Counted from the first letter of the stretch, positions 32,718-41,137 are shown. The stretch is DNA of 64,000 nucleotides from a bacterium (GCA_030690415.1 JAUYGZ010000010.1:1-64000); one strand, 5' to 3'. The notes: generated by a model from the sequence alone, not told the origin. Translations and numbers: made by a program.

Positions 32718-33527
32718 ATGGGAAGAGAAGATCACTATTATCAAAATACGATTCCGGAAATACTTCCTCACATGAATATCACCCCTATCAAAATCGAACG
32801 AGTTGAAATTAAGCCAAGAGAAGAGTTTTGCACTTGGATCATGGAGGCAATGAGACGAAATAAGGAGAAGATGACTGATGGTGACATACTGATTATCACC
32901 TCGAAAATCATGAGCTATTTCGAAGATCGTGTTGTCGATTTATCTTCAGTTCACCCGAGCATAGAATCCAAAGCAATCGCCCAGAGAATGAATGCCAAAG
33001 AAGAATTGATTCAGCTGGCCATGGATGAAGCAGATGAGATTGTAGCTGAAACACCATGGGTCCTCCTTACGAAAAAGAATGGCATTTATTGTGCTAATGC
33101 GGGAGTTGATACCAGTAATGTTCCCAAAGGATACGCTGTCCTTTGGCCAAAGAATTCTTTTGTCTCCGCACAGAAAATAAGAGACGAACTGATGAAGCTG
33201 AGTCAGCTCAAGAAGCTGGCCGTGATTATCAGCGATTCCAATTGCCAACCCGGACGATCCGGAACAACAGCGGTGGCGATCGGATACTCAGGTATAAAAG
33301 GATGTAAGGACCTGAGGGGGGATGAAGATCTCTTTGGAAACCAGCTTCGATACAGTTCACTCAACATTGTTGATTCGCTCGCGACAGCTGCGAACCTGGT
33401 CATGGGAGAGAGCACGGAATGTTCTCCTCTCGCCATCATTCGAGAATATGATTGGATTCAGGAAGAAGGATCAAAAAACGGCGAGATGCTGATCTCGCCG
33501 TCTGAAGACATGTATCCGTTGGTCTGA
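32718..33527 (+). CDS. CofE-like F420-0:gamma-glutamyl ligase family protein
   Basis: A 269-residue protein of the CofE/FbiB ligase fold. Typical motifs are 'DGDILIITSKIMSYFEDRVVDL', 'GIYCANAGVDTSNVP', 'LAVIISDSNCQPGRSGTTAVAIGYSGI' and 'LATAANLVMGE'. CofE adds glutamate to coenzyme F420-0, but no other F420 gene or F420-dependent enzyme is visible here, so its substrate may differ. An internal ATG at 32772 would remove 18 non-conserved residues. Its 3' end contains the terminator of the convergent gene. Confidence 0.85.
   Translation: MGREDHYYQNTIPEILPHMNITPIKIERVEIKPREEFCTWIMEAMRRNKEKMTDGDILIITSKIMSYFEDRVVDLSSVHPSIESKAIAQRMNAKEELIQLAMDEADEIVAETPWVLLTKKNGIYCANAGVDTSNVPKGYAVLWPKNSFVSAQKIRDELMKLSQLKKLAVIISDSNCQPGRSGTTAVAIGYSGIKGCKDLRGDEDLFGNQLRYSSLNIVDSLATAANLVMGESTECSPLAIIREYDWIQEEGSKNGEMLISPSEDMYPLV
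33473..33501 (-). terminator. Terminator of the minus-strand membrane protein gene, inside the CofE-like coding sequence
   Basis: A perfect 10-bp inverted repeat ACGGCGAGAT-loop-ATCTCGCCGT (33478-33501) is followed on the minus strand by six T (33478-33473). It lies 26-55 nt past the stop of the gene ending at 33528, within the last codons of the convergent gene. Confidence 0.75.
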
Positions 33528-33980
33528 TTACTTTTTCCTTCGTGGCTTCACTTTTTTGATCCGTGGTTTTTTCACCATAGCCTTGTGAGGAGATGAGTGT
33601 GAAGCGGAAACCTTTGCGTTTGCCTTTCTTCTCTTAGAAGCTTCATTGGTTGACTTCTCGAGAGCAGTAGCAATACTCTTCGTTGCTTTGACTTCAGCTA
33701 CCTGAGCCTGGACCTGTTTCATGCTAATGGCATTTTCTTTTCGGGTGTTATACTCTATTCTCATCACCACTTGGAGAATCTCCGCTACCGCCATGAGCAT
33801 CAGGGCGATAAAAATACCTCCAAAGCCGAGAAGAATAAAGTCTGTCGTGGTAATGCCGCTGTAAGTACCGAGAATGGCGCCCAGAGTACCAAAAATGAAA
33901 ACCAGGAATGCTCCGACCTCTAGAACCATGACGGTAATAGAGATGAATTTGAACTCATTTTTGGACAGGTGAGCAGTCAT
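33528..33980 (-). CDS. Hypothetical two-TM protein with basic tail
   Basis: A protein of about 150 residues with two strong transmembrane helices (about residues 12-36 and 47-68), a helical segment, and a very basic Lys/Arg-rich tail from about residue 110 on. The tail suggests binding to nucleic acid or acidic lipid. A longer frame starts at 34046, but the ATG at 33980 gives the more usual short N-terminus. Its stop abuts that of the CofE-like gene, and its terminator lies within that gene. No family recognised. Confidence 0.65.
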   Translation of the reverse strand: MTAHLSKNEFKFISITVMVLEVGAFLVFIFGTLGAILGTYSGITTTDFILLGFGGIFIALMLMAVAEILQVVMRIEYNTRKENAISMKQVQAQVAEVKATKSIATALEKSTNEASKRRKANAKVSASHSSPHKAMVKKPRIKKVKPRRKK

Positions 33981-34090
33981 ACATAGGATGGATAAACATT
34001 CAAAATGAACACCTATAAAGTCTAGTACGCTGAGCAATACAGTCAAAGAACTCCTCTTTCATTTTCTCAAAAATTAGTATGTAGTAGTAG

Positions 34091-34236
34091 AAGGACTATA
34101 AGGAGGGTAAAGACTATAAGGATAATAAAGATAAAGAAGACAATGAATAAAAAACGAAGTGACAAATAATAATTGAAAATTATTACCCCCTCCCATCCTT
34201 ATCATCTTTATCATCCTGATCGTCTTTATAGTCCTT
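34091..34236 (+). repeat. Long imperfect inverted repeat in front of murC
   Basis: A purine-rich arm (34091 to about 34135) starting AAGGACTATAA is complemented by a pyrimidine-rich arm (about 34193-34236) ending TTATAGTCCTT. Additional matches AAAGAC/GTCTTT, AGGAT/ATCCT and AATAAAGATAA against TTATC-ATCTTTAT continue the stem. The 3' arm ends 4 nt before the murC ATG, so the hairpin could hide the start from ribosomes. No U-tract follows. Confidence 0.5.
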
Positions 34237-34240
34237 CCCC

Positions 34241-35539
34241 ATGAAAATCTTTTGTATCGGCATTGGTGGGATTGGATTGTCGGGAGTTGCACAAATTCTC
34301 AAGGCTCAGGGGAATGAAGTGATGGGATCAGATTCCTCTCCTTCAGAGATTACTCAAATTCTGGAGGAAGGAGGAATCTCAGTTTTGAGAGAACATAATG
34401 AACATTCCATTGATTCAAGTGTTGATCTCATCATTTATTCGGAAGCGGTTTCGGAAGACAACCCTGAGCGAAAAAAAGGGATGGAATTGGGGATCAGGGA
34501 AATCAGTTACGCTGAGGCCTTGGGTATGATCTCTCACGACAAGCGAACCATTGCCGTGACAGGTACTCATGGGAAGACAACTGTTACCGGAATGCTTACG
34601 AGCATCCTTCTCGAAGCACAAATGGATCCAAGTATTATTATTGGCTCTAAAATAGATAAATTGGGTGACCGGAATTTCAGAGTTGGCAACTGTGATTTAT
34701 TTCTAGCCGAAGCCTGCGAATATCGAGGGAACTTTCTGCATTTGTCACCGGACATTGTTCTCATCAACAATTTGGAGCCGGACCATTTGGACTATTTTTT
34801 GAACGCCGAAAACTATTACAAGGTCTTTCAGCAGTTCATCGAAAAAATTCCCGAGAAGGGTTATCTCATTATACACCATCGTGACGAATCGAAGTTGGAT
34901 CTCGATAAGGTAAGGGGAAAAGTTATTCGACTCTTCGATGATCTTGGAAATGATTCATTTCAACTGAAGGTTCCGGGCAAACACAATCAGATGAATGCCT
35001 TGTCAGCACAAGCAGTTTCAAGGGTGTTGCAGATTTCCGATGAGGTGATTAAAAAGGGACTTGAAGGTTTTCACGGGACCTGGAGACGTTTCGAGTACAA
35101 GGGGGAGTTGAATGGAGCAAAGTTATATGACGATTATGGTCATCACCCGACCGAAGTGCAGGCAACTATTCAGGGTGCGAGGGAGTTGTATCCGGGAAAA
35201 AAACTCATTGTTATTTTTCAGCCTCATCAGTATTCGAGAACTAGGCAATTGTTTGATGAGTTTAGTCGCTCCTTCACCAATTCTAATGAAGTCTGGATTA
35301 CAGACATTTATAAGGCTCGGGATTCGGATGAAGATATTGCTTCTGTTTCGGCTGAACAGCTGGTTCAGGCTATTTCGAAATATCAGTCGGCTCGTTATGT
35401 TCCTTTCAGCCAGCTCTCATCCGGGATGAAAACGCATGCTGAAGCAAACCATATTTTCTTGGTGATGGGAGCGGGGAGTATTCATGAGGTGTTTAAGGAT
35501 TTGAAATTCTTGGACGCAAGACCTCAATATCGACCTTGA
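34241..35539 (+). CDS. murC: UDP-N-acetylmuramate-L-alanine ligase
   Basis: A 432-residue Mur ligase. The N-terminal 'IFCIGIGGIGLSGVAQIL' is the MurC/Mpl nucleotide-sugar loop, the ATP loop is 'VTGTHGKTTVTGML', and the C-terminal 'YDDYGHHPTEVQATI' is diagnostic of MurC. It adds L-Ala to UDP-MurNAc in peptidoglycan synthesis. Mpl is an alternative but less likely for a CPR cell. The TGA stop lies within the -35 of the next gene's promoter. Confidence 0.93.
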   Translation: MKIFCIGIGGIGLSGVAQILKAQGNEVMGSDSSPSEITQILEEGGISVLREHNEHSIDSSVDLIIYSEAVSEDNPERKKGMELGIREISYAEALGMISHDKRTIAVTGTHGKTTVTGMLTSILLEAQMDPSIIIGSKIDKLGDRNFRVGNCDLFLAEACEYRGNFLHLSPDIVLINNLEPDHLDYFLNAENYYKVFQQFIEKIPEKGYLIIHHRDESKLDLDKVRGKVIRLFDDLGNDSFQLKVPGKHNQMNALSAQAVSRVLQISDEVIKKGLEGFHGTWRRFEYKGELNGAKLYDDYGHHPTEVQATIQGARELYPGKKLIVIFQPHQYSRTRQLFDEFSRSFTNSNEVWITDIYKARDSDEDIASVSAEQLVQAISKYQSARYVPFSQLSSGMKTHAEANHIFLVMGAGSIHEVFKDLKFLDARPQYRP

Positions 35540-35564
35540 CAATTTGCACATATAGCTTTATGTT
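35536..35564 (+). promoter_or_regulatory. Strong sigma-70-like promoter for the retroelement target gene
   Basis: TTGACA (35536-35541), a 17-nt spacer and TATGTT (35559-35564). The -35 overlaps the murC stop codon. The start site would be near 35571, giving a leader of about 28 nt before the ATG at 35599. Confidence 0.7.
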
Positions 35565-35598
35565 GCTAAGCCCTGTCATTACCTAAATTCCCACCATC

Positions 35599-36669
35599 AT
35601 GGAAACCACTACAATAGCCCCAGGCGGCGCACCAAAACCACAAACGGATGCCGAAAGACAACTGGTACAATTACTCGAGGGAGGTCAGGTAAGGACTGAA
35701 TTCGCTCGAGAATTGCTTCAAGGAATGGGTGAAACGCGTGAGGCCGCTCAAGCTGTCATGGCTTCCGTTGAGAGTGAACCTGATAAACGAGTTTCTTTTG
35801 CTGAAGCTGTTAAACTCCTTGATGGTAAACTCGACTTGGAAGCCGCACGAACCGACGCTGTGAAATCACACGGCCGCTGGGGACTTGTGGATGCTCTCGT
35901 AAAAGCCGGCGCAATTAAGGATGCCTCCGAATATGGTGCTCTTTTTGATAAAGCGACCGTCAGCGAAGCTGATCTTAAAAGAGTGAGTGAAATGGCCGAG
36001 CGCGGTGAAAAAGTTCTACCTATCTTTGATTCCGGCGAAATGACTCCCGATGAGTTGTTTGCCGTACTCTTTACCGAAGGCGGAGTTCCTCATTACACGG
36101 ATAGCTACGGTTTCAAAAACTTGGCGAAACTTCGCAGAATCGATCCAAAAGACATCCATGATTTGGCAAACCTTGCTGGCAAATCGTATGACGAACAAGT
36201 GGCCGCATTTAAGGCCGCTTATAAAGAAGCAGACCCTATGGAGCCTACCGGCGCACGCGTACTCTTTACATCAGATAAACGCGAAGTAACACGTACTGGC
36301 ACTTCCGCTACACAGGATATGCAAGCTTTTGCAAAAGGCGAAATGAGCTTCCTTGATCCTAATGCTGATTTCCTTCGTTATCGCGCTCAAATGGGTGCGG
36401 GACTTCGCAAAATTGCGGGCAGACGCGGTAATTTCGACGGCATGACTGACGAAGATTATCGAGCATTTCTGGACAAAGCCTTCGCCTATAAAACCATTGA
36501 TGAATACATGCCCGATCGTGAAAAAATCACACGTTATCCGAACTACGCTTATGAAAACGGCGGCGTCCCCTTCCTCTGCTTCAATGTTAATTATCGTTGG
36601 GTGGTCGTGCACTACTACGATCCTGCTTATGCTGCTGATTTTCTTGGGAGTCGGCTCTCGCTCGGTTAG
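35599..36669 (+). CDS. Diversity-generating retroelement target protein
   Basis: A 356-residue protein. The N-terminal 220 residues are helical, Ala/Glu-rich and without signal peptide or known domain. The C-terminal part ends in a variable region (VR) coded by 36559-36665, with the pattern GGVPFLCFNVNYRWVVVHYY continuing to LGSRLSLG, as in C-type-lectin-fold targets. The nearly identical template (TR) lies about 300 nt downstream, with adenines at the variable positions. The protein likely displays a binding surface that the retroelement diversified. The ligand is unknown. Confidence 0.85.
   Translation: METTTIAPGGAPKPQTDAERQLVQLLEGGQVRTEFARELLQGMGETREAAQAVMASVESEPDKRVSFAEAVKLLDGKLDLEAARTDAVKSHGRWGLVDALVKAGAIKDASEYGALFDKATVSEADLKRVSEMAERGEKVLPIFDSGEMTPDELFAVLFTEGGVPHYTDSYGFKNLAKLRRIDPKDIHDLANLAGKSYDEQVAAFKAAYKEADPMEPTGARVLFTSDKREVTRTGTSATQDMQAFAKGEMSFLDPNADFLRYRAQMGAGLRKIAGRRGNFDGMTDEDYRAFLDKAFAYKTIDEYMPDREKITRYPNYAYENGGVPFLCFNVNYRWVVVHYYDPAYAADFLGSRLSLG
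36559..36665 (+). repeat. DGR variable region (VR)
   Basis: A 107-nt segment at the 3' end of the target gene, aligned without gaps to the template at 36967-37073. About 18 differences fall at template adenines and only four or five at other bases. The 3' end (CTTGGGAGTCGG...TCTCGCTCGG) is conserved and would serve as the initiation of mutagenic homology. Confidence 0.9.
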
Positions 36670-36966
36670 TTTTCTTTCCTGCAAAAACCTTGGTTCCTTA
36701 GCCCCTTGTACCCTTGGCGCGTAGCGCCTCGCGACAAAAAATTTTGAAACTCGACCGTCCATGCATTATACTTGGGCGGTCTTTTGGTAATGCAGTGGCG
36801 GGCACGCCTTCCACTCCCTTTAGGCAATTGAAAATCAGGAAAGATACTACGTGTTCGGAATCTGGTGAAGGTTTCGGTTTCAAAAAGGCTGAATGCTTCC
36901 AAATAAAATTCAGAAGGACGAGTGATCGGCCTTCGGTGACTCCAGATGGATTCTGAACTTACGTAC
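36670..36966 (+). other. Non-coding spacer between target gene and template region
   Basis: No convincing gene is seen; open frames here have no recognisable protein features. A short hairpin GGCGC-GTA-GCGCC (36716-36728) lies about 50 nt after the VR. A small hairpin near the VR end is known to aid target recognition in some DGRs, although usually closer. The segment before the TR (about 36870-36960) may be leader of the template RNA. Confidence 0.5.
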
Positions 36967-37073
36967 GGCGGCGTCCCTAATCTCAACTTCAATCCTAATA
37001 ATCGTAAGGTGAACGTGAACTACTACAATCCTGATAATGCTAATGATAATCTTGGGAGTCGGATCTCGCTCGG
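36967..37073 (+). ncRNA. DGR template region (TR)
   Basis: A 107-nt near-copy of the VR that is rich in AAT/AAC codons (for example AAT CTC AAC TTC AAT versus TTC CTC TGC TTC AAT). It would be transcribed as the template RNA copied with adenine-specific mutagenesis. It is followed within 22 nt by a rho-independent terminator on the same strand, consistent with a discrete RNA. The TR sits between the target gene and avd. Confidence 0.88.
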
Positions 37074-37094
37074 CAGTCTCTTTCTTCACTTTCT

Positions 37095-37118
37095 AGCCCC
37101 GCTCAGCGGGGCTTTTTT
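37095..37118 (+). terminator. Rho-independent terminator of the TR transcript
   Basis: A perfect 8-bp stem AGCCCCGC-TCA-GCGGGGCT followed by a T-run (37113-37118). The T-run overlaps the stop codon of avd on the other strand. Confidence 0.88.
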
Positions 37119-37461
37119 AACTCATTGATTTAATCCAGCCGCCTAGCATTTTTCCGATCTCATTTATGTGACCTTGGAAAAGAGTGTATTTTTTAAGATC
37201 AATGGCTCTGATTTCTTTCATGAGTCGTATGAAGATTTTTAAAGTGTCGAGTTGGAGACTGACTTGATAGAGAACGGTCGTCTTGTTTTCTCGTCTCGAC
37301 TTGCTCGCCCTTATTGTCTGCTCTATAAGGTCGAGTATCAGGTTCTCGCATCGTTGGCCGATTCCGAAACGATCTTTTTTCGGTAAATTACTCGAGCATT
37401 GATAAAAAGCCTTGTAAAGTTCGTATATTTTTTGGAGTATGGGCAGGTCTTCACTCATCAT
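37117..37461 (-). CDS. avd: Avd-like DGR accessory protein (four-helix bundle)
   Basis: A 114-residue helical protein of the Avd/bAvd type. The pattern 'LQKIYELYKAFYQCSSNLPKKDRFGIGQRCENLILDLIE' and the ending 'INEIGKMLGGWIKS' are typical of the accessory variability determinant. Avd binds the reverse transcriptase and template RNA. It is encoded on the strand opposite to target, TR and RT remnant, and its start is 8 nt from the RT start, head to head. That orientation is unusual for a DGR. Confidence 0.85.
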   Translation of the reverse strand: MMSEDLPILQKIYELYKAFYQCSSNLPKKDRFGIGQRCENLILDLIEQTIRASKSRRENKTTVLYQVSLQLDTLKIFIRLMKEIRAIDLKKYTLFQGHINEIGKMLGGWIKSMS

Positions 37462-37469
37462 GATTTTTT

Positions 37470-37966
37470 ATGCAATATGCGGATTTGGTAAGTCCCGAAA
37501 ATATTTTTGTCGCCTTCGACGAGTTTAAACGTGGGAAGCGAAAAAAGGAAGAGTGGATTTTTTGGGATATGTTTGTTTCCCTTATTGCCGCACCATTCGA
37601 ACAAAGACCAAGAAAAGAATGTTGAAAAAACTAAATCAACGAAAAAATGAAATGCAAATGAAGGAAATAACAGCCGAGAGTTTTAATCAAACGTTGCAAA
37701 GTTATCTCGGGCTTTTGAAGCATGCAAACTCACGTCGTGTGGTAAAAAAACTGGAAAGTTTGGCTGGCTTTAAATCTTTGGAAGAAATTGAAGGGCTTTA
37801 TCTGAAGCGGTCCACCATGTCAAAAAAGCATGCATTACTATCCCATCAAGAATTCCGGAATTTCTCTGTGAGAAAAATCAGGATCTCCAGCAAACCCCCT
37901 GGTAGGGACAAAAGCCGCATTTCTTCTCGTCGAACTGTTCCAGTCGTTCAAACTGTAACGACTTAA
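37470..37966 (+). pseudogene. DGR reverse transcriptase with catalytic core deleted
   Basis: The ATG at 37470 opens a frame whose first 28 codons (MQYADLVSPENIFVAFDEFK then RGKRKKEE) match the N-terminus of DGR reverse transcriptases. From 37553, in another frame, follows the RT end: VDFLGYVCFPYCRTIRTKTK then KRMLKKL and 'LQSYLGLLKHANSRRVVKKL'. The entire fingers/palm part with the catalytic aspartates (YxDD box) is missing, about 200 or more residues compared with the family. The junction is out of frame. The C-terminal frame runs on to 37966, antisense to the helicase gene end. Confidence 0.85.
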
Positions 37967-40900
37967 TATTTTTCCAGGTTTCTCCCAGCAGTTTTTCATA
38001 CTGCTGAACCATGGTTGGAGTGAGTTCTACAGTTTTGTTCTGAAAAGTTCCTTCTTCCAGGCCATACTTTTTCACGGTCTCTTTGACGGGATCCAGGAAG
38101 ACCAGCTGACCGCTGGTCACCCGAAGCGAGCGATGCCCCCGTTCGTACAAAAGCTTGTATGCCACCAGTTGTCGCAGATAGTCATCGCAGTCTTGGGATT
38201 CCAAATCACCGCAATTCTCAATCGCCTTGATGTGCTTGTCAGGTTCTCCGGTTTTGTAGTCAATCACCCGTACCATTCCCGTCTTCTGATCCAGCTCCAC
38301 TTTGTCAAACTGTCCTGAAAAAACTATGCCGTCCTGAAGTTTTCGGGATATCTTGCGCTCCAGCTCATAGGGTTTTTCAGCCCCCTGTTCCAACACTTGT
38401 CCATACCAGCGCATCGCGTCTTCAAGCTTGTCTTCACATCCCTTTCGGATAGCCTGGTCGACACCATGCCAATCCAGTTCCTGAAAAAATTGTTCTTCGA
38501 AGTACTTCAGTGGAGGGAGCTGTCCCTCATTCATATAACGGCGGAAACTTTTTTCCAGAGCTTTGTGGACGCACTGCCCATAGATGAGCGCCTGCGTTTT
38601 CGGTTGGGGAGCCTTCAAGAGATTGTGATACAAAAATTCCCGATGGCACTTCAAATACCTGTTCACGGATGAAGGGCTCAGAGAAATATCTTCTACTAGT
38701 CCCTGAAGAGTATCACGGCTGAATTCAACAGGGTCCGGTTGGGGTGATTTCTTCAGCAATTGAATAAGCGTTTCCTCTTCGGATATCGGAGTCGATCTCT
38801 CAGGAGCAAGTCCAAGAGTGTTCAAAAACTGGGAGAAAACCTGTTTGTCCTGCGGCGCAGCCGTGAAGACCAATCGGTCTTTGGCCCTGGTCGCGGCCAC
38901 ATAAAAGAGTCGGTTCTCATCATCGTTGTGCAGTCTTTTTTCCGCTTCCTTATCAGTGATTTTTTCCTGACCGATCAGGAGCTCATGGGGAAGTGGAATC
39001 TTATTCGTTTGCTCTCTCTTCGGCCAGGACTTGTCCTGAATACAGAAGGGGATGAAGACGTGTTTGAATTCCAGCCCCTTGGAGCCATGCGCCGTCAGGA
39101 TGTGCGCTCCTTCCTGCGCGCTCGAGACCATCTCGCCCCGCAAGGCGATGGAGTGTTTTTCCAGTTGATCCAGTGCCAGGACATATCCATCGGCCATAAT
39201 GCCGGGATTGGCCTGATTGGATTTTTTCAGGTTCTCCACAAAACTGCTGATGGATCGCAGCTCACGCAAACGAACGATTTCGTGATTTTCATAGTTCGCC
39301 AAAATATAATCCACCATTCCTGAATCCTGAAGGAAGACCATCATGAGTCCGAAGACGGGATGACTGGAAGCACGATCCACAAGATGTCTGATAGTCCAGG
39401 CGGCTCGATGAAAGCGGTTGGGATTTTTGAAATTCAGCTCGGAACAAATACTCAGCTGGTGGGTTTCCTCTTCCGTGGGAGCCTCATGTTCCCGGGATAT
39501 GACTCGAGGTGGTGACGGAAACCGAAGCAAAAGTTCCGAAAAGAAAGAAGGTTTACCAACGGTCTGGAGCTGAGAATCGCGATGTTCTCTTCCGGAAGCA
39601 GGTTCCCCCAAATCCATCGAAACCTGTGCCTCTTCCAGACGATACTCCTGCGGCATTTTATTCGTTTTCCGCTTGTGCCTGGTGCGATAAGCAGATTTTT
39701 TTTCGCTCACGTAAGCTGCGAAACTCATCAGATCATGATGGTCTAGTTGCCAAAAATCACTCAGCAGGGTTTCGAAGACCAGGAGGTCTTTCTGTTCAAA
39801 ATCCAGATCTCCTACGGCAAGTTTCAGGATTTTCAGAAGTTGCTGGATACGAAACTCTCCGCGAATATCTTCTTTCCCATCAGTTGAATAAGGGATGCCA
39901 GCCTGCAAGAAGGCTTCAATGACATCCTGTGCTTGTTTTCGTGTCCGTACCAGCACGGCAGTATCATTCCACTCTTCCCGATCCAGTTTTTTCATTTCCC
40001 TGACCAAAAAGGTCAGCTCTTCCTCCAGGGTTCCAAAGCGATAGGATTGAACATCTGACTGCCCTACGGACTCCCTGATTGATTTCAGGTCTTTATCCAT
40101 GACCCGTTCCTCGAGGGGAATTTGTCGAATGATTTCCGTAGTTTTCGTCAGGATTTCTGGCGTGGAGCGATAGTTGTGACGCAGGACGATTTTTTTCAAG
40201 GGTGGATAGAGCCCTTCAAAGATTTGAAAATTCCCAACGCTGGCCCCCTGAAACCGATAGATCGACTGATCATCATCTCCAACCACGCAGATATTGGAGC
40301 CGGCTTCGGAGAAGAAAAGTCGTAAGAGCTTGAGCTGAGCTCCATTCGTATCCTGAAACTCATCCACCATGACATATTGAAACTGTTCCTGAACTTTCGC
40401 GAGAAGATCCGGTTCACTTTCCAGTGTTCTTATCGCGAGCAGAATCATATCGTCGTAGTCATAGCGACCACGCTTGTCAAAAACAGGAGTATTCGCGTTT
40501 GGACTCTTTGATTCTTCATAAGCTTCGTAAACCTTCGCGAAAGCCTGAAGACGTTTGAGATGTTTTTCCTCGACCACTTTCCCGTCCGCTTTGAATCGTC
40601 TCAAAAAATCAGAAACGATCTCAGGGGTGATGCCGTCTCTCTTCAGGGTGCTGATATTCGCTTCGATGTCACCACGGTACAGGTAAGGCGCGTTGGGGTT
40701 TCTTATTGCTTTGACATCTCCGAGGTGGTCGATCAGGTATTCGAGCAGATTGATCCGTTCCAGATCGGTCATCTCAATGCGATCGCCTTTCGCAGTGGCC
40801 GCTTCTTCCGAATCGGTAATCAAAGTATTCGCGAATCCATGAAAGGTCTCCACGACCACATCATATCCAGCCGGTCCCATCAGCTTCGCGAGGCGTTCAC

Positions 40901-41111
40901 GCATGGCTTTCACTCCTGCGTTCGTATAGGTCAGGATCAGGATGTTGCTGGGGTAGAGATCTGTTTGCCTCAAAATGTTTGCCGTTCGTACGGAGAGCAG
41001 CTGCGTCTTACCAGTTCCAGGCCCCGCGAGTACCATGAGAGGGCCTTCTATGGAATCAACCGCCTTTTTCTGCTCAGGGTTGAGTTGCTGGTAAAAAGAG
41101 TCAATAGACAT
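37878..41111 (-). CDS. UvrD/PcrA-type helicase with C-terminal PD-(D/E)XK nuclease and Fe-S cysteines
   Basis: A 1077-residue superfamily 1 helicase-nuclease. The helicase motifs are AGPGTGKT, 'VMVDEFQDTN', GDDDQSIYRFQGAS, 'TAHGSKGLEFKHVFIP' and 'LFYVAATRAKDRL'. The C-terminal quarter contains a RecB-like nuclease ('GQFDKVELDQKTGMVRVIDYKTGE'). A cysteine in 'YLKCHREF' plus CGFCPYQGVC at the end would ligate a 4Fe-4S cluster, as in AddB. It probably processes broken DNA ends as a single-chain AddAB/RecBCD substitute. It is the last gene of the minus-strand cluster starting near 45.2 kb. Confidence 0.92.
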   Translation of the reverse strand: MSIDSFYQQLNPEQKKAVDSIEGPLMVLAGPGTGKTQLLSVRTANILRQTDLYPSNILILTYTNAGVKAMRERLAKLMGPAGYDVVVETFHGFANTLITDSEEAATAKGDRIEMTDLERINLLEYLIDHLGDVKAIRNPNAPYLYRGDIEANISTLKRDGITPEIVSDFLRRFKADGKVVEEKHLKRLQAFAKVYEAYEESKSPNANTPVFDKRGRYDYDDMILLAIRTLESEPDLLAKVQEQFQYVMVDEFQDTNGAQLKLLRLFFSEAGSNICVVGDDDQSIYRFQGASVGNFQIFEGLYPPLKKIVLRHNYRSTPEILTKTTEIIRQIPLEERVMDKDLKSIRESVGQSDVQSYRFGTLEEELTFLVREMKKLDREEWNDTAVLVRTRKQAQDVIEAFLQAGIPYSTDGKEDIRGEFRIQQLLKILKLAVGDLDFEQKDLLVFETLLSDFWQLDHHDLMSFAAYVSEKKSAYRTRHKRKTNKMPQEYRLEEAQVSMDLGEPASGREHRDSQLQTVGKPSFFSELLLRFPSPPRVISREHEAPTEEETHQLSICSELNFKNPNRFHRAAWTIRHLVDRASSHPVFGLMMVFLQDSGMVDYILANYENHEIVRLRELRSISSFVENLKKSNQANPGIMADGYVLALDQLEKHSIALRGEMVSSAQEGAHILTAHGSKGLEFKHVFIPFCIQDKSWPKREQTNKIPLPHELLIGQEKITDKEAEKRLHNDDENRLFYVAATRAKDRLVFTAAPQDKQVFSQFLNTLGLAPERSTPISEEETLIQLLKKSPQPDPVEFSRDTLQGLVEDISLSPSSVNRYLKCHREFLYHNLLKAPQPKTQALIYGQCVHKALEKSFRRYMNEGQLPPLKYFEEQFFQELDWHGVDQAIRKGCEDKLEDAMRWYGQVLEQGAEKPYELERKISRKLQDGIVFSGQFDKVELDQKTGMVRVIDYKTGEPDKHIKAIENCGDLESQDCDDYLRQLVAYKLLYERGHRSLRVTSGQLVFLDPVKETVKKYGLEEGTFQNKTVELTPTMVQQYEKLLGETWKNIKSLQFERLEQFDEKKCGFCPYQGVCWRS

Positions 41112-41137
41112 GATGGAAATTCCTTAGGTATGGTTTT

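Noticed and set aside
36714-36956. Open frame between VR and TR
   Set aside because: No recognisable fold, no promoter of its own, and it ends before the template; more likely non-coding spacer.
36946-37128. Open frame through the template region
   Set aside because: It is the TR read as protein; its similarity to the target C-terminus is explained by the VR/TR relation, and the terminator follows directly.
38760-39323. Antisense frames within the helicase gene
   Set aside because: They mirror conserved helicase motifs and show no protein features of their own.
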